From NCBI GenBank assembly GCA_039030335.1, contig JBCCEJ010000047.1, positions 1 through 45,639 of the forward strand: DNA of 45,639 nucleotides, read 5' to 3'. How positions within the stretch are numbered: position 1 is the first letter of the stretch; the number at the start of each line of letters is the position of its first letter. Under the pieces are notes generated by a model. The model was given only the letters and a program-made list of their open reading frames with translations, did not search any database and had not been told where the DNA came from. This document shows, one piece after another, positions 32,801 to 41,462 of the stretch. A program made the translations under genes and the position numbers. Origin of the DNA: JBCCEJ01 sp039030335 (lineage in GTDB: Bacteria > Pseudomonadota > Gammaproteobacteria > HK1).

Positions 32801-33351
32801 GCGCTGCCCAGGTGAGGGAACTGTTCGCGCGGATCGGTGATGACGACGTGTTCCTTGCGATACACCGTCAGGCCGGCTTTCTGATAGTTCGGCAAAGCGT
32901 GCGGATGGTCCATCGAGCACGTATGCAACCAGACACGGGCCGGCTTGTGCTGCCATGCGCGGTGTAGAGCCCAGCGCAGGAAATACCCGCCGAGGCCGCG
33001 CCCGATGAACTCCGACATCAGCCCGAAGTAAGCCACCTCGATATCGGTGCCAGTGCCGACATCGAGTTCAGCAAACCCGGCCGGCCCACCGCCGACGTAC
33101 AGCACGTTGATTTCGACACCCGACCCGCCGATGAGTCGCCCGAGCGCTGCGTCGTCCAGCTTCAGGCGTTCAAACCAGTGCCACTCCCGGCCAACGCGGT
33201 CGTAGAGATACCGGTAGAAGGCCACGGTCGGCTCTTCGAGGCGCATGATCCGCACATTGGCGGCGGGGGTCGGCGGTGGCGGGGGCGCCTCGAACATCTG
33301 CAGATACCAGACGTCGACCGGTACCTTTTTGCGGTCGGACCAGAGTTTCAT
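32797..33351 (-). CDS. GNAT family N-acetyltransferase
   Basis: The 184-residue protein has the GNAT core: EINVLYVGGGPAGFAELD, VAYFGLMSEFIGRGLGGYFLRWALHRAW with the acetyl-CoA loop (GRGLGG), and HTCSMDHPHALPNYQKAGLTVYRKE. An N-terminal segment with a poly-Pro stretch (APPPPPTP) is unusual. The substrate is unknown. It overlaps the antiporter gene by 4 bases (GTGA) and follows the DUF6494 gene by 6 bases, so the three genes form an operon. Confidence 0.92.
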   Translation of the reverse strand: MKLWSDRKKVPVDVWYLQMFEAPPPPPTPAANVRIMRLEEPTVAFYRYLYDRVGREWHWFERLKLDDAALGRLIGGSGVEINVLYVGGGPAGFAELDVGTGTDIEVAYFGLMSEFIGRGLGGYFLRWALHRAWQHKPARVWLHTCSMDHPHALPNYQKAGLTVYRKEHVVITDPREQFPHLGSA

Positions 33352-33357
33352 CCGCGG

Positions 33358-33564
33358 CTATTCCAGATCCAGCGTTCCTTCGATATCCACCGACAAGTCG
33401 AGATCAGGGATTTTCAGCGTCACCACGACCGGGATGCTGGCATCGCTGCTTACGTTGCCCGACTCGAGCGCGCCGCGAACGGCCTGCTCGATCTCACGTT
33501 GGGATGTCACTCCGACTTTCTTCAGGAATTTCCGAATCTGCATGTTGAACGTATCTTCGTTCAT
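33358..33564 (-). CDS. DUF6494 family small protein
   Basis: The 68-residue protein matches the DUF6494 pattern: MNEDTFNMQIRKFLKKVGV, then SQREIEQAVRGAL, then a beta-rich end with VVTLKIPDLDLSVDIEGTL. Its function is unknown. The ATG at 33564 is preferred over a TTG one codon earlier. It is the first gene of the DUF6494-GNAT-antiporter operon and is divergent from moeA. Confidence 0.85.
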   Translation of the reverse strand: MNEDTFNMQIRKFLKKVGVTSQREIEQAVRGALESGNVSSDASIPVVVTLKIPDLDLSVDIEGTLDLE

Positions 33565-33691
33565 CAACTGCTCGCTTTCGCTGCTGACCCTATAACTAGA
33601 GTACTACCGACCGCCCACTCTTGCTGCTGCTGGCGCGACATCGAACCGCGCTATCATGTAGCCCCAACGCTGCACGGCAGACCGCACTCAC

Positions 33692-34960
33692 ATGACCGCC
33701 GCCCGGGTTCGCATCCAACCCAATTGTGAAGGTGAAGACCCCGATCTGCTGCCGGTCTCGATCGCCTATGAGCGCATCGCCGGGTCACTGATTCCAATCA
33801 CTGAAACCGAATCCGTGCCGCTCACGGAAACGCGCGGCCGCGTACTGTCGGACGAGATTATCGCGCCCCATGACGTCCCGCCGCATCGCAATTCCGCGAT
33901 GGACGGCTACGCCGTGTGCGAAGCCGATCTCCCAAAAAATGGTATTCGCACCCTGAAGGTCGTTGGTACGGCGTGGGCTGGCAAACCCTATAAGGGTGAG
34001 ATGCGCACGGGTGAGACCGTGCGGGTCATGACCGGCGCTCGGATGCCGGATGAGGCCAATACGGTCGTCATGCAGGAACAGGCGGAGCAAACAGGCGACA
34101 CGATTCGTATCGACAATCGACACAAGGTCGGTCAGAACGTTCGCCAGGCCGGCGAGGACTTACGCGTCGGCGCATCCGTCTTGCCGGCCGGGAGACGTAT
34201 TGGGCCGGCCGAACTCGGCCTGCTCGCTTCGCTCGGCCTGGAGCGCGTGCGCTGCTTCCGGCGGCTTCGCGTCGCAGTCTTTTCGACTGGTGACGAAGTA
34301 CGCATCCCCGGCCAGCCGTTGGAATCCGGAGCCATCTACGACAGCAACCGCTACACGCTGCGTGCCATGCTCGAACGGTTCCAGATCGAATTGCACGACC
34401 TGGGGGTGCTGCCGGACGACCGCGATGCGATGCGCGCTGCACTCGACGATGCCGGCCGCAACACCGACGTCATCGTGACGTCGGGCGGCGTCAGCGCCGG
34501 CGCTGCCGATTTCGTCAAGCCAACTCTCGAAGAACTCGGTCAGGTGGGCTTCTGGAAGATTGCGATCCGCCCCGGCCGACCGCTGGCCTTCGGCCGCATC
34601 AACAGTGCCGCCTTCTTCGGCCTGCCCGGTAACCCGGTAGCCGTCATGGTGACGTTCTATCAGTTCGTGCGCGAAGCGCTGAGGGCACTCGCCGGCGAAA
34701 CCGACCCACATCCGGAGCCCTTGTTCGACGTGACGCTCAAGTCACGCCTCAGAAAAAAGCCTGGACGCATCGAGTACTACCGCGCCGTCGTGGAACGTGC
34801 CGGCAACGGCGCATTGACCGTGCGTGCGACCGGGGCCACCGGTTCCGGGCTGCTCCATACCATGAGCGACGCCAACTGCTTCATCGTGCTGCCGGAAGAG
34901 GCTGACACGCAGGAACCCGGCGCGACCGTGCGCGTACAACCGTTCTACGGACTGATCTGA
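33692..34960 (+). CDS. moeA: molybdopterin molybdotransferase
   Basis: MoeA inserts molybdate into adenylylated molybdopterin to form Moco. The 422-residue protein shows the family landmarks: PPHRNSAMDGYAV (active-site Asp), VRVMTGARMPDEANTVVMQE, GSxxLPAGRRIGPAELGLLASLG, FSTGDEV, YDSNRYTL, TSGGVSAGAADFVK, and GLPGNPVAVMVTF. An extra ~15 residues precede the family's usual N-terminus, so a later start is possible. No other moa/moe/mob gene is adjacent. Confidence 0.95.
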   Translation: MTAARVRIQPNCEGEDPDLLPVSIAYERIAGSLIPITETESVPLTETRGRVLSDEIIAPHDVPPHRNSAMDGYAVCEADLPKNGIRTLKVVGTAWAGKPYKGEMRTGETVRVMTGARMPDEANTVVMQEQAEQTGDTIRIDNRHKVGQNVRQAGEDLRVGASVLPAGRRIGPAELGLLASLGLERVRCFRRLRVAVFSTGDEVRIPGQPLESGAIYDSNRYTLRAMLERFQIELHDLGVLPDDRDAMRAALDDAGRNTDVIVTSGGVSAGAADFVKPTLEELGQVGFWKIAIRPGRPLAFGRINSAAFFGLPGNPVAVMVTFYQFVREALRALAGETDPHPEPLFDVTLKSRLRKKPGRIEYYRAVVERAGNGALTVRATGATGSGLLHTMSDANCFIVLPEEADTQEPGATVRVQPFYGLI

Positions 34961-35104
34961 ACGCAACGACGTGTCGTCGTTTCCGCCATTGCGCCCTGCC
35001 ACGCGCGGCCGTCGACCCGCCAGCGCGGTCCCGGTTACATGCTGTCAGCCCGAAGCTGTCACCGATCGACGCGCGGTCGGAGGCCGACTTCAGGTGGCGA
35101 GCAG

Positions 35105-35121
35105 TGTCGGAGAACTTTACA
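35105..35121 (+). promoter_or_regulatory. TGTCGG-N5-CTTTACA box upstream of the PEP-CTERM-like gene
   Basis: TGTCGGAGAACTTTACA lies 92 bases upstream of the sigma-54 -24 element, the right distance for an enhancer-binding activator. It resembles, from memory, the conserved element ahead of PEP-CTERM genes in species that use the PrsK/PrsR/RpoN system. The resemblance needs an alignment to confirm. Confidence 0.5.
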
Positions 35122-35195
35122 CATTTGCGCCAACCGCGAAGTCTACGCGCAAGCGAGATCCTGCAACCGACTGAAAACGCTGACGATTCATGCTC

Positions 35196-35211
35196 TGGTG
35201 CAAAAATTGCA
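35196..35211 (+). promoter_or_regulatory. sigma-54 (RpoN) promoter of the PEP-CTERM-like gene
   Basis: TGGTGCAAAAATTGCA fits the -24/-12 consensus, with exactly 10 bases between GG (35197-35198) and GC (35209-35210). The start site would be near 35222. A GGAGGGG ribosome binding site (35273-35279) precedes the ATG at 35287. Confidence 0.6.
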
Positions 35212-35286
35212 TCGGATTGTTTGCTCACAGTCTCGAGCGCACCGGCGCGGCGGTAATCCGCGATCATGGCTCGGAGGGGTAAGGCG

Positions 35287-35994
35287 ATGACGAGACTTCT
35301 TGCAGTGTTGCTGCTTTTGGCGAGCAGCTCCGTTTCGGCAGTGATCATTCAAATCGACTACACCGGGACCGTTGGGAGCACGGTACCCGCGGGGCTCACG
35401 AGTTCGTTCTCCGTCGGCGATGCGGTTACAGGGTCGCTGCGGTATGACACCGATGGGGCATTCGTCAGCAATGTGCTTGGCAACGGAGCGGGTATTACCC
35501 GTGGTTACAACGCGCTGGTGTCGTTCGAAATCTCCATTGGAGCGTACACGGTCAGCAGTAGCGGCGGTGGAGTGTTCGTTGCCGACGGAAACGCCGGGAA
35601 CGCCTTGGCACCGAAAGACTCGGTGACGTTCGCTGCTTACGGGTTAAATTCTCCGCTCGGTCTTAACCAGACGCTGTCGGAGAATTTCAGCGTCGGCGCC
35701 TCACCGAGCCGGCTGCAGTTTCAGTTGCTGTCCGCGGCGAACGCGACAGTGCTGCCGGACGCGTCGCTGCCCAGCTTGGCGACCACGACGAGCTTTATTG
35801 CGGCAAATACGTCAGGCACGTCCACGAATCTCGTCGTGTTCGAGGGTGCAGGGTTGATTCGGTACAACCTGTCGTCCGTATCAGCATCTGTCGTGACGAC
35901 GCCAGCACCGGCATCGGCGCTCCTGATGCTTGTTCCGGCGATGTGGCTGGTTGGCGTCGGCGCACGCAGACGCAACCGGGCAGCATCCGCTTAG
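35287..35994 (+). CDS. PEP-CTERM-like sorted surface protein
   Basis: The 235-residue protein has a signal peptide (MTRLLAVLLLLASSSVSA), a beta-rich, Ser/Thr/Gly-rich, cysteine-poor mature region and a C-terminal tripartite tail. The tail is PAPAS (variant of the VPEPA motif), a hydrophobic helix (ALLMLVPAMWLVGVG) and an Arg-rich end (ARRRNRAASA). This matches the layout recognised by exosortases, which cut and anchor exopolysaccharide-associated proteins. No exosortase is in the window. The ATG at 35287 has GGAGGGG 7 bases upstream. The sigma-54 promoter and upstream box support a PEP-CTERM regulon. Confidence 0.8.
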   Translation: MTRLLAVLLLLASSSVSAVIIQIDYTGTVGSTVPAGLTSSFSVGDAVTGSLRYDTDGAFVSNVLGNGAGITRGYNALVSFEISIGAYTVSSSGGGVFVADGNAGNALAPKDSVTFAAYGLNSPLGLNQTLSENFSVGASPSRLQFQLLSAANATVLPDASLPSLATTTSFIAANTSGTSTNLVVFEGAGLIRYNLSSVSASVVTTPAPASALLMLVPAMWLVGVGARRRNRAASA

Positions 35995-36012
35995 ATACCC
36001 GGGCACAAGCTT

Positions 36013-36054
36013 GCGGGCGAGCGCTCCGGATGTCTGATGCCCGGAGGCGCCCGC
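36013..36054 (+). terminator. strong hairpin after the PEP-CTERM-like gene
   Basis: GCGGGCG (36013-36019) pairs with CGCCCGC (36048-36054) and CTCCGG (36024-36029) with CCGGAG (36041-36046), with an 11-base loop and a small asymmetric internal loop. It begins 19 bases after the stop codon. No T-run follows, so termination is likely but not certain. Confidence 0.45.
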
Positions 36055-36167
36055 CAGGCGCCCATCGGGATGAAGGTGGCTCGGGTGCAGCGTGTGGACG
36101 GTCGTGATGCGGGGAACGCCGCTCCCGACGGCGGCAACAGCGCAAGAACGGACCGCGAGCGGACGGG

Positions 36168-37370
36168 CTAGATGTAACTACGGGCAGCCGCGCGACGAGC
36201 GGCTGGCGCCATCATCTCGGTCTTGTCGTCGTCGTTTTGCATCCAGGCGTCAACCGGCGCCGGCCGCCCGAGAAAAAAGCCCTGGGCGTATTGAAAGCCG
36301 ATGTCGCGACAGAACTTGAGCTCCGCTTCACGCTCAACCCCTTCAGCCAGGCAGGCGATGTCGAGATCGCGGACGATACGCACCAGGCCTTCCAGCATCT
36401 TTTGTTGTGAAGCCGGTGCCGAATCGATATCCCGGATGAGGCCGATGTCGAACTTGAGGTAGTCAGGCGGCACTTCGAACAGCTCGCGAAGCCGCGATTG
36501 CCCGGCGCCAAAGTCATCGTAGGCAAGGCCCATGCCGAGCTCGCGAAGCGCGCTTCGGATGATGCCCATCTGCGCCATGTCCGTCACCGAAGTCTCGTGC
36601 GGTTCGACGACGATGGATACTCCTGGATAACGCTCGCGCAGCGTTTCGAACTCGGCCACCACGCTCGTGTCCTCGACCTCGCGCGGATGCGCATTCACAA
36701 ACAGCAATGGGTCGTCCGGCAGGTCCAGACCCAGCTCGACGCCGACATCGCGAAACACCCGGCTCAAGTCCAGTTCCAGCTCGACCTTGGCCGCAAGCTC
36801 GAACAGTGCCCAGGGCGACGTTGAGAGCGACGGGTGCGCACCACGCCCCAGTATCTCGTAGCCGATCACGGTCCGATCCGGCAGGGCAACTATGGGCTGG
36901 AAGTGAGGCTTGACCAGGCGCTGTTCGATCATTTCCCGCAGGGCCCGGGCATTGGATGGGGCACCGTGGGCAGCCACCGCGAACGCCGTCATGCGCGTTG
37001 TCGTCTCGGCCTCTTCCAACGCGTCATCGGACCTGGCCGCGCTTATCACGAACTCGTAGTCGGCGAACTGTACGATGTCGCCAGCCTGTATCCGGCACCC
37101 GCCCCTCAGCCGCTCGCCATTGATGAAAGTTCCATTACTGCTCTCGAGGTCGCGCAGCCACAGTTCCCCGGCGTGTGCGAGTAGTTCAGCGTGCGTCGAC
37201 GAGACGTGCTTGTCGGCAAGGCTGAAGTCAGCCCTTGCGCTACGCCCCACCGTGAACGGAAAGTGCGTAAGCTCGAAACGCCGCGGCAATTTCTCGCCGG
37301 GCACCCGACCATCCAGATACCATGCGGTCATCTCCATGTCGCGTCCCGCCGCCCAATTGCGCTCACCCAT
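36168..37370 (-). CDS. FHA domain fused to an EAL c-di-GMP phosphodiesterase domain
   Basis: The ~400-residue protein has an N-terminal FHA domain (about 30-105): FPFTVGRSARADFSLADKHVSSTHAELL and DLESSNGTFINGERL, with all phosphothreonine-binding residues. An EAL domain follows (about 140-390) with VIGYEILGRG (the ExLxR motif), FVNAHPREVED, VVEPHE, AYDDFGAGQS, LKFDIGLI, LAEGVE and QYAQGFFLGRPAP. The metal and catalytic residues look intact, although the first loops deviate from the usual NxSP and EITE motifs. It should hydrolyse c-di-GMP under control of a phosphothreonine partner. The ATG at 37370 has AAGGTG upstream; a GTG at 37397 is also in frame. Confidence 0.92.
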   Translation of the reverse strand: MGERNWAAGRDMEMTAWYLDGRVPGEKLPRRFELTHFPFTVGRSARADFSLADKHVSSTHAELLAHAGELWLRDLESSNGTFINGERLRGGCRIQAGDIVQFADYEFVISAARSDDALEEAETTTRMTAFAVAAHGAPSNARALREMIEQRLVKPHFQPIVALPDRTVIGYEILGRGAHPSLSTSPWALFELAAKVELELDLSRVFRDVGVELGLDLPDDPLLFVNAHPREVEDTSVVAEFETLRERYPGVSIVVEPHETSVTDMAQMGIIRSALRELGMGLAYDDFGAGQSRLRELFEVPPDYLKFDIGLIRDIDSAPASQQKMLEGLVRIVRDLDIACLAEGVEREAELKFCRDIGFQYAQGFFLGRPAPVDAWMQNDDDKTEMMAPAARRAAARSYI

Positions 37371-37566
37371 ACCGACACCTTCACGCAGTCGCCTCACGCT
37401 GGCCTCAACCCTGCTCTACGCTCGCTATCGACCCGGGTAGGACAACCTGAAGGTATCGGGGCGCTTCGCGTATGCGCCATGGCCGGAAACACGCCGATGG
37501 TAAGTTGCTCGCGTACACTGCCGCTCAGCTTCAGTATCCTCACGAACTCCTTCAGTCAGAGCTCCT

Positions 37567-38658
37567 ATGCAAATTCCGGACCTTCGCGCGCTCAGGGCGT
37601 GGCCGCGCAGTTGGGCAATGCTGGGCTTCGAACTCGGACACGACGCCGATGGCGAGCGTCGCGACATCAACAGAATTCCCCGCTACCGCGCACTGGCAGC
37701 CCTGCAATATCACTTCGAGACCGGCGACGAGGCGCTACTGCGCTATCTGTTCATCGAAGAGACCGCGGCGCACGAGGCCCTGCCTGAAGATGGGCTGTCG
37801 GACGCCCTGGTGCTGGGCGCCTGCCTCTTGGCACGGCTACTCGACCCTACCGACCTGCCCGTATTGGCGCGCGCCAGGGCAGCCAGCTTCGACACGGAGA
37901 TGGGGCTCCCCCTCAGCTGCCTGCACGTGGTTCGCAACACCGCGCAGGGTGCCCGTTGGACGCAAGAGCACGCTGCACTGGTCTCCAGTTGGGAAACCCG
38001 CTGGCCCCAGCTGGTCACCGCCGCTGATGACCTGGACAGGGAGTGGGCGCACCTTCAGCGGAAATTTCCAACTCGAGCGTCGCTCGAACGGCCGGTCGAT
38101 CTCGCCAACCGGCATCTTGCGTTCGGAGAACCCGATGTAGCCGTCGACATCCTGCAAACCTGTTTGACCGCCGCCGAAGACAGCGAGGTTCGCACCAGGC
38201 TGGTCACGGCGCTGCGCGCGGCTGGGCGCTACACCGAGGCCGCCATTCAGGTAGCGCAACAGCTGCCCAGATGCACCGGCGAGCGTGAACTCGCGGGCAA
38301 GCTCGCGGAACTCATCGGGCTATACGTACTCGCCGAGGCCCCGGCCCGGGCCGGGCGGGCGATCCGCCGCCTCGACGGCTTGTTTGGTGAGTCCCGGGGA
38401 TTGCGCACATCCGGCGTCGTACGACACGCCGCACGGTATGCCTGGGAAACGGTGAGCGCTCATCCGGATGAGCAGACCGCGCGCGAGCTATATGCGATCG
38501 TAAACGCGTGGTTCGAGGATCTCAGTGGTCTTCCCATCGCCGATCTCGAGACAGCGTTCAATGCCGCGCGCCGCTGTGGCTATCACGACGATGCCGAGCG
38601 GTACGCGCATTGGGCAGCGGACCAACAGGCTGCCATCGACGCATTCCTGGCGGATTAG
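37567..38658 (+). CDS. helical TPR-like protein of unknown function
   Basis: The 363-residue cytoplasmic protein is almost entirely alpha-helical. Its pattern (DEALLRYLFIEETAAHEALP..., ANRHLAFGEPDVAVDILQTCLTAAEDSEVRTRLVTALRAAGRYTEAAIQVAQQL) is that of degenerate TPR repeats over residues ~190-360. I do not recognise the N-terminal part. It is divergent from the FHA-EAL gene with a 196-base gap and may belong to the same signalling module. The ATG at 37567 is the only strong start. Confidence 0.72.
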   Translation: MQIPDLRALRAWPRSWAMLGFELGHDADGERRDINRIPRYRALAALQYHFETGDEALLRYLFIEETAAHEALPEDGLSDALVLGACLLARLLDPTDLPVLARARAASFDTEMGLPLSCLHVVRNTAQGARWTQEHAALVSSWETRWPQLVTAADDLDREWAHLQRKFPTRASLERPVDLANRHLAFGEPDVAVDILQTCLTAAEDSEVRTRLVTALRAAGRYTEAAIQVAQQLPRCTGERELAGKLAELIGLYVLAEAPARAGRAIRRLDGLFGESRGLRTSGVVRHAARYAWETVSAHPDEQTARELYAIVNAWFEDLSGLPIADLETAFNAARRCGYHDDAERYAHWAADQQAAIDAFLAD

Positions 38659-38990
38659 ACGCGCTCCCGATTTCGTCTGCGCATCTCCGGCCAGCACGCC
38701 GAACGCTCAGGAAGACATGGGCGCCGCGTGCCCGGCTGCAGCTATCTCCCCGCACACACCAGACGCGCGGGCGATTCCGAACCGCCACCGGGCGAGCTCT
38801 GCGGATGAAAGATAATCGCCGGGAAACCCGACGCCGCCTGCGTCAGGGTATGGCGCCCCGGTCAGTGCCTCCACGCGCGGCTCATTCCGCGCTATAGCCT
38901 TTCGCAGGAGCGCCGATATGCTGTCTGACGGCTCACAAGAGGTCTGTTCCGACCTGTTGATGCCTGCGTATTTCTCCAGAGGTTATGTTG
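38659..38990 (+). other. intergenic region ahead of the PAS-GGDEF-EAL gene
   Basis: These 332 bases contain no full gene. The only notable element is the small 46-codon reading frame at 38918-39058 described separately. No convincing promoter or terminator is seen. Confidence 0.5.
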
Positions 38991-39058
38991 ATGGATGCTT
39001 GGGTGGAGCACGAAGACCCCTCCCAGTCGGCACAGTACCTGGCGGCACTGTTACATAG
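38918..39058 (+). CDS. possible 46-codon upstream ORF overlapping the PAS-GGDEF-EAL start
   Basis: ATG at 38918 has a perfect AGGAG 7 bases ahead (38906-38910). The frame runs 46 codons and stops at TAG 39056-39058, overlapping the first ~66 bases of the PAS-GGDEF-EAL gene in another frame. The peptide starts MLSDGSQEVCSDLLMPAYFS and resembles nothing known. It could be a leader peptide that couples or limits translation of the enzyme. Confidence 0.3.
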   Translation: MLSDGSQEVCSDLLMPAYFSRGYVDGCLGGARRPLPVGTVPGGTVT

Positions 39059-41462
39059 CCATGTTGACCTGATATCCCGTTTCACGCCGGACGGCACGCT
39101 TACTTTCGTCTCACCGTCGTACTGCGAGTTCTTCGGCCAGCGCCCGTCGGCACTGATCGGCACGAACATCTACGATTCGGTGCCGGTTTGTACCCGGGCG
39201 GCCCTCAAACAACGATTTGGTCGACTGTCGCTTCGACATCCTACCGTTCGCGGACAGAATCTAAATGTGACCCATGCCGGCGAGCGCCGGCTGATCGATT
39301 GGGCCAACACCGGAATTTTCGGGCCCGATGGCGAAGTCATCGAAATTCAGGCCGTCGGCCGCGACGTCACCCAGCAGGACGCTACCGCGGCCGAGCTCGA
39401 CGAGACGCGAACGCTGCTACAGGCGATCGTGGATGCGACCACCGCGCAAATTGTGGTTTACGACGCCGAACAGCGCCTGATTTGGTGGAACTCGGACTTC
39501 GAAGAAAGTTTCAACGCCGAGAACGACATCCCCTTGCAGCCCGGCATCACGCGCGAAGCGCTGTTGCGCCAACGCATGAACGCGCTGGGCACGGACGACG
39601 CCGATATCGAGAGGCAGGTGGCGGCGCTCATCGCTTTGCAGGGTACTGATGGCGAGTACGAATACGTCAGTGACTCGGTTCAGTATCTGGTGCGCAACCG
39701 ACCAGCCGAGAACGGTATGACGGTCGTGACCGTCACGGATATTTCGAAACTGAAAGCCGCCGAGGCAGAAATCGAGCGGCGGTCTCTTCTGCTGCGCTCG
39801 ATCCTCGACAATACACCGCAGGGCCTCTCCGTCTTCGGCGCTGACCATCGGTTGGTGATGTGCAACGAACCGTTCAAGGACATGTTTCCGTACGAAGCAA
39901 CGTACTTCGAACCTGGCCTGCACGCTGAAGCTCTGGTGGCACGCTCGGTCGCTGACGGTTATCTGGGTGACGGCGACCCGGATGAGTTGACAACCGACTA
40001 TCTGCGCCGGTTGCACGACCCCAGGGAAAGAGAGATTCACATACCCGACGGCCGGGTATTCGACCATCGCCGCAAAATGCTGCCCGATGGCGGCTGGGTC
40101 ACCACTTACACCGACATCACCGAGCGCAACCGGCTGGCGCGCAAGGCCAGCTACGAGGCAGCGCATGACGCGTTGACGGGTCTCGTCAACCGGCGGGAGT
40201 TTGAATCCCGGCTACAACGCGCGCTCGATTCTTCTCACGAAGAAGGTGCGACGCATGCGCTGGTCTACTTCGACCTCGACCAGTTCAAGGTTGTCAACGA
40301 CACGAAGGGACACGCGGCCGGCGACGAGCTGTTGCGCCAACTTGCGGCTCTACTGCGCAAACCGCTGCGCAAGCGCGACACCTTCGCGCGCCTCGGTGGG
40401 GATGAGTTCGGCGTACTGATGGAGCACTGCACTCTGACCCAGGCCAATCGTGTGACCGAGGACATTCGCAGCGCCATCGCGGACTACCGCTTCTACTGGG
40501 AAGAGCAGGCGCTGCAAGTTGGGGCGAGTATGGGGCTGGTCTCTGTGGACCGGAGCAGCGAGACCATCGAAGAGCTGTTGCGCCGCGCCGACGCCGCTTG
40601 CTACGCGGCCAAGGACGCGGGACGAAACCGCCTGCACATCTACAGCGAGACCGACTCACAGCTACTGCAGCGCCGAGGAGAAATGCAGTGGGTAAGCCGG
40701 ATTCAGCAAGCCCTCGACGACGATCGCTTCGTGCTGTATCAACAGCCCATCATCTCCCTGTCAGATACGAGTCCAGGTAGATCAGGTCTCGGTTTCGAAC
40801 TGCTGCTGCGACTCCGCACCGAAGACGGCGAGATCGTCTCGCCGGGCGCATTCTTGCCCGCGGTTGAGCGCTACGGACTCGCAACGAAAGTTGATTGTTG
40901 GGTCATCCGGCAAGCCTTGTCCTGGCTCGCCGGGCAACCGGGGCTGGTCGCAGCTATTTCGCACTGTGCCGTGAACCTGTCGGGATACTCCCTGACCGAT
41001 CAATCCATGCCTGCTTTCGTCGAAGAGCAGCTCAAGGAGTCGGGCTTCCCGCCAGAGAAGTTGTGCTTCGAGGTCACCGAAACGGCCGCCATTGCCAATG
41101 TGGCGGCGGCGGGCGATATGTTCGGACGGCTGCGGGCACTCGGCTGCACATTTGCACTGGACGACTTCGGCTCGGGTCTTTCCTCATTCGCGTACTTGAA
41201 ATCCCTGCCGGTCGACTACCTGAAGATCGACGGCGCCTACGTCAAGGACATCACCACCGACCCGGTGAACTACGCGATTGCAAAATCAGTCAATGAGCTC
41301 GGGCAGGCGACCGGAAAACAGACGATCGCAGAGTTTGCCGAGAACCAGGAGACCATCGACAAACTGCGCGAACTCGGCGTGAACTATGCGCAGGGCTATG
41401 GAATCGCCGCACCCGCGCCGCTCAGTGAGCTGGCGCGAACCTACAGTCAAGAATCCGCCTAG
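38991..41462 (+). CDS. PAS-PAS-GGDEF-EAL c-di-GMP turnover protein
   Basis: The ~823-residue protein has PAS sensor domains at about 10-130 (HVDLISRFTPDGTLTFVSPSYCEFFG), 145-245 (TAQIVVYDAEQRLIWWN) and 260-380 (DNTPQGLSVFGADHRLVMCN). A GGDEF domain follows (390-555; ALVYFDLDQFKVVND and RLGGDEFGVL), then an EAL domain (570-810; FELLLRLR, VNLSGYSL, FEVTETAAI, LDDFGSGLSSFAYLKSLPVDYLKID, QGYGIAAPAP). Both catalytic motifs look intact, although the DFGSG-to-end region suggests phosphodiesterase dominance, as in many dual proteins. No membrane helix is seen, so it is cytoplasmic. ATG at 38991 is preferred over 38985, because AGAGG is 8 bases from the former and only 2 from the latter. Confidence 0.95.
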   Translation: MDAWVEHEDPSQSAQYLAALLHSHVDLISRFTPDGTLTFVSPSYCEFFGQRPSALIGTNIYDSVPVCTRAALKQRFGRLSLRHPTVRGQNLNVTHAGERRLIDWANTGIFGPDGEVIEIQAVGRDVTQQDATAAELDETRTLLQAIVDATTAQIVVYDAEQRLIWWNSDFEESFNAENDIPLQPGITREALLRQRMNALGTDDADIERQVAALIALQGTDGEYEYVSDSVQYLVRNRPAENGMTVVTVTDISKLKAAEAEIERRSLLLRSILDNTPQGLSVFGADHRLVMCNEPFKDMFPYEATYFEPGLHAEALVARSVADGYLGDGDPDELTTDYLRRLHDPREREIHIPDGRVFDHRRKMLPDGGWVTTYTDITERNRLARKASYEAAHDALTGLVNRREFESRLQRALDSSHEEGATHALVYFDLDQFKVVNDTKGHAAGDELLRQLAALLRKPLRKRDTFARLGGDEFGVLMEHCTLTQANRVTEDIRSAIADYRFYWEEQALQVGASMGLVSVDRSSETIEELLRRADAACYAAKDAGRNRLHIYSETDSQLLQRRGEMQWVSRIQQALDDDRFVLYQQPIISLSDTSPGRSGLGFELLLRLRTEDGEIVSPGAFLPAVERYGLATKVDCWVIRQALSWLAGQPGLVAAISHCAVNLSGYSLTDQSMPAFVEEQLKESGFPPEKLCFEVTETAAIANVAAAGDMFGRLRALGCTFALDDFGSGLSSFAYLKSLPVDYLKIDGAYVKDITTDPVNYAIAKSVNELGQATGKQTIAEFAENQETIDKLRELGVNYAQGYGIAAPAPLSELARTYSQESA

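Larger units (their letters stand above)
34961..35286 (+). other. regulatory intergenic region upstream of the PEP-CTERM-like gene
   Basis: No gene is seen in these 326 bases. The right half contains the TGTCGG box (35105-35121) and the sigma-54 promoter (35196-35211) described separately. The left half after moeA shows nothing recognisable. Confidence 0.6.

Noticed and set aside
35675..35690. Second TGTCGG box inside the PEP-CTERM-like coding region as an independent promoter
   Set aside because: No -24/-12 element follows at a proper distance; it is kept only as a possible extra binding site.
38985..38990. ATG 38985 as the start of the PAS-GGDEF-EAL gene
   Set aside because: It would leave only 2 bases to AGAGG; ATG 38991 has 8.
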